Shown: piece by piece, positions 8,780 to 17,490 of the stretch
How the letters are laid out: each line of letters opens with the position of its first letter
How positions within the stretch are numbered: position 1 is the first letter of the stretch
Origin: Metellina segmentata
Lineage: Eukaryota; Arthropoda; Arachnida; Araneae; Tetragnathidae
Length of the DNA stretch: 64,000 bases
NCBI GenBank assembly: GCA_947359465.1
Contig: CANAIC010000155.1
Span: 124,001-188,000, forward strand
Reading direction: 5' to 3'
Notes under the pieces: generated by a model
The model's input: only the letters and a program-made list of their open reading frames with translations
Told to the model about the DNA's origin: nothing
Database searches by the model: none
Position numbers and translations under genes: made by a program

Positions 8780-9715
8780 GGGTTCCAGTCAGCAGGAAGC
8801 AGAGGCCATCCCTCAAGGACAGGAAGGGAAAAGTCTGATAAGGGAGAACATCTGGCAGCAATAACCGGAAGCGTTGATCTCGGCATGCTCAAATCCAAAG
8901 GTCGCATGTCGTCGTGACTGGCCGCCTCCTTGTGCGCGATTTGCTCTCGACTCGCTTCCTGCTGCCAATCCTCTTCTCGCCGGCGTTTCGAAAGAGGCTC
9001 GTGCGTCGCGTAGGGATCGTGGACCAAAACTTTACTGCCGAAAGGATTTTCGAATCGCAGTAGCGTTTCGTTGGTCACTCGAACCGAAAACAGAGTGTGT
9101 TGGACGGTGACGACGACGTACAGGGTGTCCTCTGGTACCCCATAGGCGGTGTGGGGTTGCAACACGAACCTTTCGTAGAGATGTTGGTCTTGCCATCGAA
9201 AGATTCCATCGCCGACCCACGGATCCGCTTTCGATCCAACGGAACTCGAAGGCAGGCGATACAAAAGCACGGGAGCGTCCGACGTCTGATAGACGTGGGA
9301 GGTCCCCGGTGCGACGCGTCGTTGTCCGAAAGTAAAGTAAGCCCCGACCACGAAACAGGCGTCTGGTTCCGATGCGTTCAACAGGTAGACCGTCCTGACG
9401 TCGGTGTTCCGTCCCTTTTCCCTGATGGGCTTGGCCAAGCGTCGATGAATCTTTTCCCACTTGACGCGATGCGGTTCGAACTCGTTGAGCTTGCTGGCTC
9501 CCAGGGCATTGTAGATGAAATTCTGAACTTTTTTCTCGTCGAGCGATTTTCCTCGGCGCCAGGAGACGCGGTGGGTCCCCGATGGGATCCAGGCTCGTCA
9601 GCAGACACGCCACTCGGCCCGACGCGGCCAGCTTTTCAAAGGCAGACTTTGACGGGGGAACGACGAGAGTCGTCACGGTATCGCAAACGCTCGAGGGGAA
9701 GAGGTCGAGGGACAT
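8773..9715 (-). pseudogene. PLDLS-motif protein 2, with a 1-nt frameshift
   Basis: Paralogue of the 354-aa protein, directly upstream on the same strand. The first frame opens at ATG 9,715 (MSLDLFP) and a second frame carries the rest to the TAA at 8,773. The second frame is closed upstream by a TGA near 9,600, so the two must meet between there and 9,560; the C4 run at 9,577-9,580 (G4 in coding sense) is the obvious site and one base too many. Similarity to the paralogue continues on both sides of the break. Shared core strands include RTVYLL, FTFGQR, SDAPVLLYRL and TLYVVVTVQ. PLDLS is at nucleotides 8,887-8,901. A GTATAAGAAGG TATA-like box lies upstream near 9,765. Sequence error, true inactivation or slippage are all possible. 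Confidence 0.7.
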
Positions 9716-9797
9716 ATCGTGTGTGAGAACCTCGAGTGATGTTGAGTCCAAATCACGTAGCCTTCTTATACTCCCCTCGACGACGACAACGAGGAGG

Positions 9798-9818
9798 AAA
9801 AAAAAAAAAAAAAAAAAA

Positions 9819-9871
<53 letters not shown>
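9798..9871. repeat. (A)25(T)49 tract
   Basis: Between the start of the second PLDLS gene and the end of the BRO-N-like gene. Confidence 0.95.
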
Positions 9872-9872
<1 letters not shown>

Positions 9873-9894
9873 AGGTATAGAAAATTACATTTTT

Positions 9895-10680
9895 TTACGG
9901 TGCAACCATTACGTTCCACTTGACGTATCGATATTTTCCGTGCCTCCATGTGATGTGGACTTCGCTCGGCGGGTGTTCGAGTCCATCAAACCTTAAATGC
10001 ATCGGACCAATGATCGACTCCCTTTCTTTTTTCGTAACGACGACGGCAGCGTCATCAGAGTCAGCATCTTGCTCTTTCATGTCGACGACGACATCATCGG
10101 TAGCAGTCCCACTCGACTCGGCTACGAGTTCCCCTGGTGTTGCGTCGTTCGACATAGTGCTTTCTTGTCCAAACAAGGCATCCCGCGTCGCCTCTGAAAA
10201 TTGTTTTACTAATTCGTGTTTCGAAATAATCTCGTTGGCCCGCATCGAAACGAAATGCGTAAACCCTTCCATCCACTCGGTCAGGTAGCAAGAGTCGGGC
10301 ACACCTCTCTGAACCATTCGAAGGAGAGGAGACGAGCGACTGTTTGTCGAAAAGAAAAAGGGCTCGTTCTTGACTACTGCTACCGAATATAGTAGACTCT
10401 TGAACATTTCTCCTTTCGCGACACCCCCTCTGCGGGACGTGGCGATGGCCTTAAACATTTCTTGGGGAGTGACGATCCGAGTCGACATGGATCCTTTGAA
10501 GAACGACGGCACAACGTCCGACACGTGCCTTCGAGGAAGGGTCCCGTATCCGTAGCTCGTCTTGTTTTTGTATCCGAGAAGCGAGTTGACGTCTGACAAT
10601 TTCCAGTAAATCAGACCGTCGACGATGCCGACGCAGGCCGAGAGGACGAGGTCGTCGTTGATTTGAACTCGAAACCACAT
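9895..10680 (-). CDS. BRO-N-like protein (261 aa)
   Basis: ATG at 10,680 chosen; the frame stays open into the upstream T tract but that part is only poly-Phe. Residues about 1-85 recall the BRO-N DNA-binding domain of insect large DNA viruses: a strand pair (MWFRVQINDDL), then IYWKLSDVNSLLGYKNK with the typical 'DVxxxLGYxN' pattern, then a basic strand. Residues about 140-215 are acidic and low in complexity (DMKEQDADSDD). The C-terminal 45 residues look folded again (HLRFDGL, ITWRHGKYRYVKW). Role would be DNA binding or regulation if the domain call holds. A CACTATATCC box is close to the start. Confidence 0.5.
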   Translation of the reverse strand: MWFRVQINDDLVLSACVGIVDGLIYWKLSDVNSLLGYKNKTSYGYGTLPRRHVSDVVPSFFKGSMSTRIVTPQEMFKAIATSRRGGVAKGEMFKSLLYSVAVVKNEPFFFSTNSRSSPLLRMVQRGVPDSCYLTEWMEGFTHFVSMRANEIISKHELVKQFSEATRDALFGQESTMSNDATPGELVAESSGTATDDVVVDMKEQDADSDDAAVVVTKKERESIIGPMHLRFDGLEHPPSEVHITWRHGKYRYVKWNVMVAP

Positions 10681-10756
10681 GCTTGGGATATAGTGAAGGA
10701 CTGGAGAGTGAATGATAAACTCGAGGATTCGCAGTGCCTTTTGTACGGAGGCATTC

Positions 10757-10758
<2 letters not shown>

Positions 10759-10808
<50 letters not shown>
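10759..10808. repeat. (A)50 tract
   Basis: One-sided A run in the divergent region between the BRO-N-like gene and the 303-aa gene. Confidence 0.95.
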
Positions 10809-10811
<3 letters not shown>

Positions 10812-10874
10812 ATCGAGCGATGAAAGTCAACTCGCTTCTCTTCTGATACAGAGACTTTTTTTAGACCCATTGGG

Positions 10875-10881
10875 TATATAA
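10875..10881 (+). promoter_or_regulatory. TATATAA box of the 303-aa gene
   Basis: TATATAA 73 bases before the ATG at 10,954, followed by a TCAATC at initiator distance. Confidence 0.55.
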
Positions 10882-10953
10882 TCAGACGCATCGACTCGCG
10901 ATTCAATCACTCTCGCTTTGGCTCAACAATCCCCTTTGTCGTGGACCCATTCA

Positions 10954-11865
10954 ATGGCCGACGACGATTTGCAAGACGTTTGGGACTTGATAGACCGAGC
11001 CATGGACGCATCTCCTAGCCGACGATACCAGAGGTCCAGTACTCCTTCGTCGGAAAAGTGTTACTCTCCAAAGACTCCTCCGAACGAAACGCGAGCTTCG
11101 CCCGTTCTCTTTACTATAGACACAAAGCCCGATCCGTTTGTGGAAAGTCGCCCGATCGAACGTTATCCTCGACGCCACGATTGGCACGACAACCCGAAAT
11201 CCACCGAAAAGTCTCCTCCAAACGATGATAAAGAGCCCTACCTAAAAGCATCTCGTCAAAGAAACAACGCTCTTTCTACAGAGGAAAGTCGACCGAAACT
11301 AAATCGAAACGACGATGCAAGGTGTCGAAATTTTCGGTCCGAGGTATGGAAAAGTAACAAAGGTCGGTGGAACGACCATCGGTTCCCGACGAAAAACTAC
11401 TACAGCCACAATCGATTCGACGACGAGACCTGTCGTCGAAAACTCTTTTCGAGGCCGTGGAAAAACAACGGCGTTGAGAAAAAACGGCGCGGCACGAGAC
11501 AAGTGTTTGACCACGGTCTCGATGTGTCGCTCGTTCTCTGCGTCCGAGGGAATTCGTATACAATCTCGAACGGGTTCCGAAGCGTGTCGGAGGACGGATG
11601 CCCAAACTGGCAACACCAGCTCATCGAGGACATGGAAGAGTTTGGAGGGAGAGGCCTCTATCTCGTAGGGGCCGAGACGGAAACGGTGTGGAAAGAGTTG
11701 AAAAGAGAATTTCAGCCACTCCAAGAGATTAAAGTGCACGCGCTGGACGATCGACTCGTCGGGAAATGCAAGTACTGTAAGGAAACCGAGTGCCACCGAT
11801 GGAAGGTGGTGGTGGGTGGCGTTCAAAAGGTGATTGGGAGGACCGTGAATGCCATACCCCACTAG
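10954..11865 (+). CDS. Disordered protein with C-terminal Cys-motif domain (303 aa)
   Basis: ATG at 10,954 (MADDDLQDVWDLIDRAM, an acidic amphipathic helix that could be an activation or docking motif); an earlier in-frame TTG is not needed. Residues about 20-190 are rich in Ser, Pro, Arg, Asn and Asp and look disordered. The last ~110 residues form a domain with SLVLCVRGNSYTI, LYLVGAETE, IKVHALDDRL and a C-x2-C-x4-C motif (CKYCKETEC). This domain parallels the C-terminal half of the 147-aa protein at 1,331. Function unknown. Confidence 0.65.
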   Translation: MADDDLQDVWDLIDRAMDASPSRRYQRSSTPSSEKCYSPKTPPNETRASPVLFTIDTKPDPFVESRPIERYPRRHDWHDNPKSTEKSPPNDDKEPYLKASRQRNNALSTEESRPKLNRNDDARCRNFRSEVWKSNKGRWNDHRFPTKNYYSHNRFDDETCRRKLFSRPWKNNGVEKKRRGTRQVFDHGLDVSLVLCVRGNSYTISNGFRSVSEDGCPNWQHQLIEDMEEFGGRGLYLVGAETETVWKELKREFQPLQEIKVHALDDRLVGKCKYCKETECHRWKVVVGGVQKVIGRTVNAIPH

Positions 11866-11894
11866 ATGGTTTTTTTATTTGCACTAATTATATT

Positions 11895-11898
<4 letters not shown>

Positions 11899-11961
<63 letters not shown>
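11899..11961. repeat. (A)29(T)34 palindromic tract
   Basis: Follows the 303-aa gene by 33 bases. The region 11,962-12,090 to its right has a 74-codon minus-strand frame without ATG and is not called as a gene. Confidence 0.95.
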
Positions 11962-11965
<4 letters not shown>

Positions 11966-12097
11966 CATAAAACCACCCCTACGTTGTGCATTTTTTTAGA
12001 AGTTGCAATTTCACAAATTCCGCCAACGTCATTGAGAGGAATCCAAATCGTTTTTTCAGCTCGACGGAGAATAAAGGCCTCTCGTTTATACACATCT

Positions 12098-12106
12098 ATA
12101 TAAAGT
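12098..12106 (+). promoter_or_regulatory. TATATAAAG box
   Basis: About 42 bases before the ATG of the 126-aa gene. Confidence 0.6.
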
Positions 12107-12147
12107 GATCGCGACAACGAAAAGAAAAAGATTAACTTTTTGTTCCG

Positions 12148-12528
12148 ATGGAAGCTTATTTAATTGAAAAAGAAAATTTTCTTACTTTCCATAGACCTTT
12201 CGACGAGAAATTAATTCCATCTGATTTGGTTTGTATAGAGTACGGGTCCTGTCCCGAGCCCACGAAAAGAATCTTGGAAAAGGTGTATTTGAAAGAAAAA
12301 ATTTACGATTTGAGGACTATAGGTCGTGTCGAAAGTCAAGTGTTTGTGATGTTCATAGGTCGAAAAACGTGTGTCGGTTGCTATGAAGACTATGAAAAAT
12401 TAGTTCAGCGTACCGTGACTGTACCGGTTTTTGCAATTGATCCACGTCATCTGAAGCATTTTCCACCGTCTGGTGAACGTTGGAATTATTTACCTCTCCA
12501 ACAGTTTCTCAAAGAGTTGGAAATGTGA
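12148..12528 (+). CDS. Small protein, possible Cys-motif family relative (126 aa)
   Basis: Clear ATG at 12,148 and TATA box just upstream. Residues about 65-105 read VFVMFIGRKTCVGC... then VPVFAIDPRHLKHFP, which parallels the order 'strand ending in G, helix, strand ending in D' in the proteins at 1,331 and 10,954, though the C-x2-C pair falls elsewhere. No known family. Base composition is more AT-rich than its neighbours. Confidence 0.6.
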   Translation: MEAYLIEKENFLTFHRPFDEKLIPSDLVCIEYGSCPEPTKRILEKVYLKEKIYDLRTIGRVESQVFVMFIGRKTCVGCYEDYEKLVQRTVTVPVFAIDPRHLKHFPPSGERWNYLPLQQFLKELEM

Positions 12529-13388
12529 CCCCCCCCATTTTTTTTCTCTGAAAATAAAACATTCATTGGGAAATGTACAGTCGATTGTTCGAAACGATGC
12601 GAAAAAAAAAGCTGAATGGGCTCTGAGATGGATCCGGCAAGAGACTGGTGGCGTTCGCAGCCTTTTCGCGGTCCAACCTTGGTGGAGCTTTATATAAAGT
12701 GGAGGTAAAAAAGTCAATTCCATAGCAAAGTCATTAGAATCTCTAAAGAAATATTTTTCAAGGGGGGGGATGAAAATATTTTTAGAATCCCAAGGTCTTC
12801 TGATCTACTCTTGGATACAGAGACTTTTCTTTGAAAATAAAACATTCATTGGGAAACATTCATTGGCCTGGACTGACCTTTAGCAACGAGTTGATCAATT
12901 ACGATTTCGCCTCTTGAACCGAGGGTTTACGTCGCCGGACGAAATCGAAAAGGAATTTCTGACCCGATTCGCATGAATTACGACCATTGAGTTTGATCGA
13001 TTGCTTTTGGAATTGGGCCGAGAATCCTTTCGACTTTATGGAAGGTAAAACCATCGAACGAGAATATCAAAAGTGGCGTCTTCCTCTGACCACTAGGAAA
13101 AAATATTTTTGGCTCGAGTGATGAAAATATTTTTTTCCTGTAGTCTCTGTATCCAAGAGTAGATCAGAAGACCTCGAGTGATGAAAATATTTTTTTCCTG
13201 TAGTCTCTGTATCCAAGAGTAGATCAGAAGACCTCGAGTGATGAAAATATTTTTTTCCTGTAGTCTCTGTATCCAAGAGTAGATCAGAAGACCTTGGGAT
13301 TCTAAAAATATTTCTTTAGAGATTCCAATGACTTTGCTATGGAATTGACTTTTTTTGCATCCACTTTATATAAAGCTTCACCAAGGTT

Positions 13389-13391
<3 letters not shown>
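12529..13391. repeat. Large palindromic repeat element, gene-free
   Basis: Two arms of about 130-155 bases, 12,672-12,826 and 13,262-13,390, are inverted copies: each includes CCAACCTTGG, a CTTTATATAAAG palindrome, AATTCCATAGC and TCTTCTGATCTACTC. The middle carries three direct 60-base repeats and stretches that may be gene remnants (12,560-12,660 and 12,990-13,085 keep short open frames). May be a foldback mobile element or a virus-type homologous region/origin. Confidence 0.7.
13113..13292. repeat. Three 60-bp direct repeats
   Basis: Unit begins CTCGAGTGATGAAAATAT and ends GTAGATCAGAAGAC, three nearly perfect copies at 13,113, 13,173 and 13,233. The TCTCTGTATCCAAGAG part recurs in the 2.4-kb tandem units of the arms. 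Confidence 0.9.

Positions 13392-13424
<33 letters not shown>
13392..13424. repeat. (T)33 tract after CCAAGGTTGG
   Basis: Follows CCAAGGTTGGA and supplies the stop codon of the next minus-strand gene (AGATAAAA). Confidence 0.9.
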
Positions 13425-13426
<2 letters not shown>

Positions 13427-13965
13427 CTGTGGCAATTACAAAGTTTTTTATTCCTTGCATACATGCTCCTCGGGTCCAGATTCGAAATGCCGTCGGGCAC
13501 GTATAATCCTTTACAGAAATCTATTGCGATTATATTCCATCGCGTTCTAGTGACATCTCGATCAGATGGAATGTCTGCTGCTGCGGTCCCAAAACGAAAT
13601 GGCTCTGCTTCTTCCAGAGACGACCATCCAAAGGTCCCCAACTCGTCCCAGCTCGGATGTTCCGCATCTGGTATCGTGGCATCGGACCTCATCCGAAAGG
13701 GCTCTGCTTCTTCCAGAGTGGACCATCCCAAGGTCCCCAACTCGTCCCAGCTCGGATGTTCCGCATCTGGTATCGTGGCATCGGACCTCATCCGAAAGGG
13801 CTCTGCTTCTTCCAGAGTGGACCATCCCAAGGTCCCCAACTCGTCCCAGCTGGAATGGTCTGCATCAGGTATCCTCATCGAGACGAGAGGGGACAATTTG
13901 GCCAACAAAACCGGCTTCAAGACGTCCCACACCTCGTCGTCCGTCAATAGCCGTTGAGCGTCCAT
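13423..13965 (-). CDS. Protein with three 37-residue repeats (180 aa)
   Basis: ATG at 13,965; stop TAA formed at the edge of the A run. Three tandem 111-base repeats (about residues 32-140) encode units with PSWDELGTLGWSTLEEAEPFR; they are acidic and Trp-containing, with the last unit slightly changed (GTFGWSSLEE). The N-terminus (RLLTDDEVWDVLKPVLL) looks like an amphipathic helix. The tail is basic and Cys-containing. No known family; the repeat could be a multivalent binding motif. Confidence 0.6.
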
Positions 13966-14026
13966 CGGGAGTAACTACAAAAAAGTATGACCCATCACTA
14001 GGACATCTGCATCGAGTCTGTTGAAA

Positions 14027-14524
14027 TCACAACACAAAAGGACTGGGCCGCCGCCGAAATCTCCTTCTCACGATCTTGAGGCAAGGGGTGCGCGTGCAAG
14101 CCAACGAACATTCGTGCGACGCCTCAAACAGTTTTTCAAACAAAAGTTTACGACGGCGCGAGGTACTTTGTCTCCATAAAAATTCCGCCGCTCGGTCGAC
14201 GCTCCAACCGTCGTAGCGACGAAACCCGTGGTAGCTTTTCAAATGCAGACTCAATTCGCTATGCACGGCTTCGATCAGACGACGCGTAAACCTGTATCCC
14301 GTCGATCGGAGTAACAAAGTATCGGCCACCTTGTTCCAATTTTCGCAATTTCGTCTTTCTCTCAGCGCGCAGACGCCCTCCTCTGGAATGGGAGCTCGGC
14401 ACAACGGGCACGTAACCCCGTCCTCCTCCACCCAATCGGCAAGACACGATTCGTGAAAGCGATGCGTGCAGCAACCGATAACGGCCTCGCCTCCCTCTTC
14501 CAGACAAATGGCACACGTAGACAT
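14027..14524 (-). CDS. RING-H2 protein with FLW C-terminal domain (165 aa)
   Basis: Probable E3 ubiquitin ligase. N-terminal RING-H2 with all eight ligands: C4, C7, C19, H21, H24, C27, C39, C42. The C-terminal half contains GWSVDRAAEFLW followed by SHECSLACTRTPC; the same arrangement (SIDRVVEFLWP ... HACSARCDLIPC) occurs in the double-RING protein at 18,736 and, in part, in the 138-aa protein at 19,564. ATG at 14,524. Its promoter holds two GTTTCCGGCAACA-type boxes and a TATAAAA, the same module as the RING genes in the inverted-repeat arm. It lies just outside the part of the arm visible on the other side. Confidence 0.82.
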   Translation of the reverse strand: MSTCAICLEEGGEAVIGCCTHRFHESCLADWVEEDGVTCPLCRAPIPEEGVCALRERRNCENWNKVADTLLLRSTGYRFTRRLIEAVHSELSLHLKSYHGFRRYDGWSVDRAAEFLWRQSTSRRRKLLFEKLFEASHECSLACTRTPCLKIVRRRFRRRPSPFVL

Positions 14525-14548
14525 TATTCCAAAGGAATAGTGTGTCCT

Positions 14549-14640
14549 CTTTTATAAGAAAGTAATAAGGAAGTAACGTTTCCGGCAACAGGATGCCGGC
14601 CTTTTTTTTATAAGGAAGTAACGTTTCCGACAACAGGATG
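14549..14640 (-). promoter_or_regulatory. RING-regulon promoter (two CCGGCAACA boxes + TATA)
   Basis: AACGTTTCCGGCAACAGG at 14,576-14,593 and a near copy at 14,620-14,637 (plus-strand reading), with TATAAAA on the minus strand at about 14,551-14,557. Confidence 0.65.
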
Positions 14641-14822
14641 CAGGCCTTTTTTTTGTATTCCAAAGTCGAGTTTTTTTTCCGAGTTGCTTGTAAAAAAAAA
14701 TTTTCCAATCGAGTTGACGAGTCAAAGTAGAGCTGAGCGAGTTTGATTCTCAAATTTGGATGGGTCCAAGTGGAGCTGAGCGAGTTTGATCCTCGAATTT
14801 GGATGGGTGCGAGTTTTTTTAA

Positions 14823-15115
14823 AAAAAAAAGTCAAAGAAACACGACTCGAAGGACAGCGAGTGCGAATTCCATATCGATGGTAGCGTCGTACAATTCGGG
14901 TTACTTCTCCTTCGAGTTTTTTCACGTGCGGATTCTCGATCCACTCGCGGCAATTCCAATGCTCGTGACGGACCTCCAGTCCAATAGTAGCGTCACTCCA
15001 CTTCAATAGTTTCATTCTGTTTTCATCCAAGTACTGCTGCTTGCGCTTTGCGTCTCGAGACCGATGCTTCTCGGCATCGCGTTTCACTTTCAAACACCGG
15101 TGTCCGTAATAGAAG
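14823..15115 (-). pseudogene. Truncated duplicate of the 551-aa gene
   Basis: Minus-strand copy of the segment around the second zinc finger of the 551-aa gene (compare 16,710-16,995): it keeps KVKRDAEKHRSRDAKRK and LEVRHEHWNCREW, then loses the frame. Several small indels distinguish it from the parent. It is embedded in the repeat-rich DNA. Confidence 0.8.
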
Positions 15116-15444
15116 CGAGTTGGATTCTCGTGAAAGGTTTCTGTATTCCAGAGCGAATACAGAAAGTGTTTCTCGTAATCAAGTAGAACGGAAGCAAAGT
15201 TGGATTCTCGTGAGTTTGATCCTCGAATGAAAAAAGTTATTGCGATGGGTGCGAGTTTGATCCTCGAATGACGAGTCCAAGTAGAAACGAAGCGAGCAGA
15301 GTCGGTCCAACGTTGACGAGTCCAAGTGGAGCTGAGCCAGTTTGATCCTCGAATGAAAAAGTAATTTGGATGGGTGTGAGTTTTATCCTCGAACGAAAAA
15401 GTAATTTGGATGGGTATGAGTTATGATGGGTATATGATGGGTAT
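15116..15444. repeat. Iteron-like repeats
   Basis: Multiple copies of the phrases GAGTTTGATCCTCGAATG, GTCCAAGTGGAGCTGAGC and GTTGGATTCTCGTGA, plus a short hairpin with TTTCTGTATTC. No gene. Confidence 0.75.
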
Positions 15445-15466
15445 AAAAAAAAAAAAAAAAAAAAAA

Positions 15467-15515
<49 letters not shown>
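15445..15515. repeat. (A)26(T)45 tract
   Basis: Nine bases after the stop codon of the 551-aa gene, in that gene's 3' direction. Confidence 0.95.
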
Positions 15516-15524
15516 CTCCTCAAC

Positions 15525-17180
15525 TTAAAATTGTAAAAAAATATTGGTGTTTGGCTTCATGACATTGAGTAGCTTTAGGGTATCTGGATACCTATTAATA
15601 AGTTGAGTAATTATACCGTCCTTTTCCTTTATAATCTCTCTTTCTTTTTCGATCACTGCATCCTTTTCCTTGATCACTGCATCCTTTTCCTTTATAATCT
15701 CTCTTTCTTTTTCAATCGCGACATCCAATTCCGTTCGGACGCGATCCAGCTTCGTTCCCAATTCCGTTCGGACGCGATCCACCGCCGTCAAAATTTCCTG
15801 TTGCTTTTTGCCGAATCGAAAGGGCTCGTCGCGGACCCGGTCCATCAGCGCGTTTCCAGACTTTAATTGACGGTCGTTCCATTCCATCGAGTCTTTGGAG
15901 GACTCTCTTGCTTTAAGCGGCACGATCAGTTCGTTGAATACTAAATATTCGCCGCTCATCGACTCGATACCGATCATGGAACTCTCGAACCTTCTTTCCC
16001 AATCCAATTCTTTATTTTCACGAATCGGCACGACGTGACCGCGCAGGGACGAAACATTCCCATAGGTCGTGTGCCACCCGCGCTTGCCCTCGTTCACGGC
16101 CAGACTCTCGTCCAACGGAGGGCTGTTCTTGTGTCGGAAATCCATGTACTCTTTCAAACCGTTCTCGTAGCAGAGAGACAACATCAGAGCCGAGTGCTCG
16201 GGCATCGGTCGGTTCAAGTAAAAGTGATGCGTGCCCCTCTTCTTCCGGCCCAAAAATTCGTTCCCTTTTTCCAATGCAATCTCGGTCCAGTTACATTGCG
16301 ACACGACGTCACTGACGTAGCGCATGGCATTGATCAAATGCTGAGTCGACTCGATCGATTTCTTCAATCGACATTGCACGCGTTTCGGCAAGGGAGCCCC
16401 CACCTCCGTTTTCACCTCGTACCACCGACGTTTGAATTCGTCTTCGTGTCGGGCACGCACGAAGCAAATCACGTGCTTGTGCAATCGGTGCATGGGCTCC
16501 GCGGCGGGCAATCCGTCGCACACGCACCAATACGGAAGAAGGAATAATTTACCTTTCAGGCTCGCGCACATTCGATCGAAGCACGCGATGGCTCCCGCAC
16601 GCACCATCGCGTGGTACCACAGCAGCTCACGACCGGCCACGCGTTTCAACGCGACCCATCTCCAATCCATGTTCCACCTCGGATCGAATTCCAAACCGTT
16701 GTCAAAGAAACACGACTCGAAGGACAGCGAGTCGAATTCCAAATCGATGGCAGCGTCGTACAATTCGGGTACTTCTCCTTCGAGTTTTTTCACGTTGACG
16801 TGCGGATTCTCGATCCAATCCGTACACTCGCGGCAATTCCAATGCTCGTGACGGACCTCCAGTCCACTAGTAGCGTCACTCCACTTCATTCTGTTTTCAT
16901 CCAAGTACTGCTGCTTGCGCTTTGCGTCTCGAGACCGATGCTTCTCGGCATCGCGTTTCACTTTCAAACACCCGTACCGGTGTCCGTAATGATCGCGACC
17001 GTCGCCGTGCGTCCAGGTAAACTTTAAACACCAGGGACACTTGTTACGATTACAATTCACGCCGTGCATTTCACGTAAATGCTCGATCATTAATTTCGGA
17101 ACCACCTTGGCATCGCACACGATGCACGGAATCATCATTTGGGTCTTTCGTATCAAGTCTCTATACTTTTGCGAAGACAT
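15525..17180 (-). CDS. Zinc-finger/coiled-coil protein, possible HUH-type core (551 aa)
   Basis: First ATG at 17,180 (MSSQKYRDLI); the frame is open 20 codons further but only with GTG. Two C2H2-type zinc fingers near the N-terminus: C19/C22/H34/H39 and C48/C51/H63/H67, then an H-x-H-x2-C-x2-C cluster around 111-119. The centre has LFLLPYWCVCDG and HRLHKHVICFV (231-241), followed about 50 residues later by NAMRYVSD (285-291): a strand with H-x-H and a later helix with Tyr, the layout of HUH endonucleases/Rep proteins, but the usual Tyr-x2-Lys is not clear. Residues about 464-528 form a coiled coil with repeated EIIKEKD and DRVRTEL. Replication-initiator or transposase-like activity is only a hypothesis. 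The inverted copy at 61,540 appears identical in protein. Confidence 0.7.
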   Translation of the reverse strand: MSSQKYRDLIRKTQMMIPCIVCDAKVVPKLMIEHLREMHGVNCNRNKCPWCLKFTWTHGDGRDHYGHRYGCLKVKRDAEKHRSRDAKRKQQYLDENRMKWSDATSGLEVRHEHWNCRECTDWIENPHVNVKKLEGEVPELYDAAIDLEFDSLSFESCFFDNGLEFDPRWNMDWRWVALKRVAGRELLWYHAMVRAGAIACFDRMCASLKGKLFLLPYWCVCDGLPAAEPMHRLHKHVICFVRARHEDEFKRRWYEVKTEVGAPLPKRVQCRLKKSIESTQHLINAMRYVSDVVSQCNWTEIALEKGNEFLGRKKRGTHHFYLNRPMPEHSALMLSLCYENGLKEYMDFRHKNSPPLDESLAVNEGKRGWHTTYGNVSSLRGHVVPIRENKELDWERRFESSMIGIESMSGEYLVFNELIVPLKARESSKDSMEWNDRQLKSGNALMDRVRDEPFRFGKKQQEILTAVDRVRTELGTKLDRVRTELDVAIEKEREIIKEKDAVIKEKDAVIEKEREIIKEKDGIITQLINRYPDTLKLLNVMKPNTNIFLQF

Positions 17181-17240
17181 CTCAATGGGCAGATCCAAAG
17201 GGCGCTTCGACCAGCCTACACTAGCAAATCCCTTTGGCAC

Positions 17241-17488
17241 CTATCAAAAAAAAAGCCTCGATAAGCCTAACACCTATCAAAACGGGACTCGACGCCTATA
17301 AAAACGAGCATCCAATGTGTGGACATTGAATGTGGACAAAAGGGAATAAGACTGTGGCAAACATAATTAACATGGGAATTGCATACTCTTTCTTTGTCTG
17401 GGAAAACAGTCGGGTCCGAGAAAAAAAATATTTCTCGAGTCGGACCCGACTGTTTCAAGGTCGTCTTTCAAGGTCGTCTTCCAAGGTC

Positions 17489-17490
<2 letters not shown>
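17241..17490. promoter_or_regulatory. Upstream region of 551-aa gene with hairpin
   Basis: Contains repeated ACCTATCAAAA phrases near 17,240-17,285, a minus-strand TTTTTATAGG, and a strong hairpin with 16-base arms 17,404-17,419 and 17,440-17,455 (AACAGTCGGGTCCGA), followed by three TCAAGGTCGTCTT-type repeats. Confidence 0.5.

Noticed and set aside
11893..12117. 74-codon minus-strand frame with YIDVYKREAF
   Set aside because: No ATG before the last third, and it only ends after running through the A/T tract. A decayed small gene is possible but not supported.
14722..15093. 123-codon minus-strand frame as an independent gene
   Set aside because: It is the fragment of the 551-aa gene followed by out-of-frame and iteron sequence.
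15603..17027. Several frames of 60-170 codons opposite the 551-aa gene
   Set aside because: Shadows of a long coding frame; the minus-strand frame has zinc-finger and coiled-coil patterns, the opposite frames do not. Same for frames opposite the PLDLS and RING genes.
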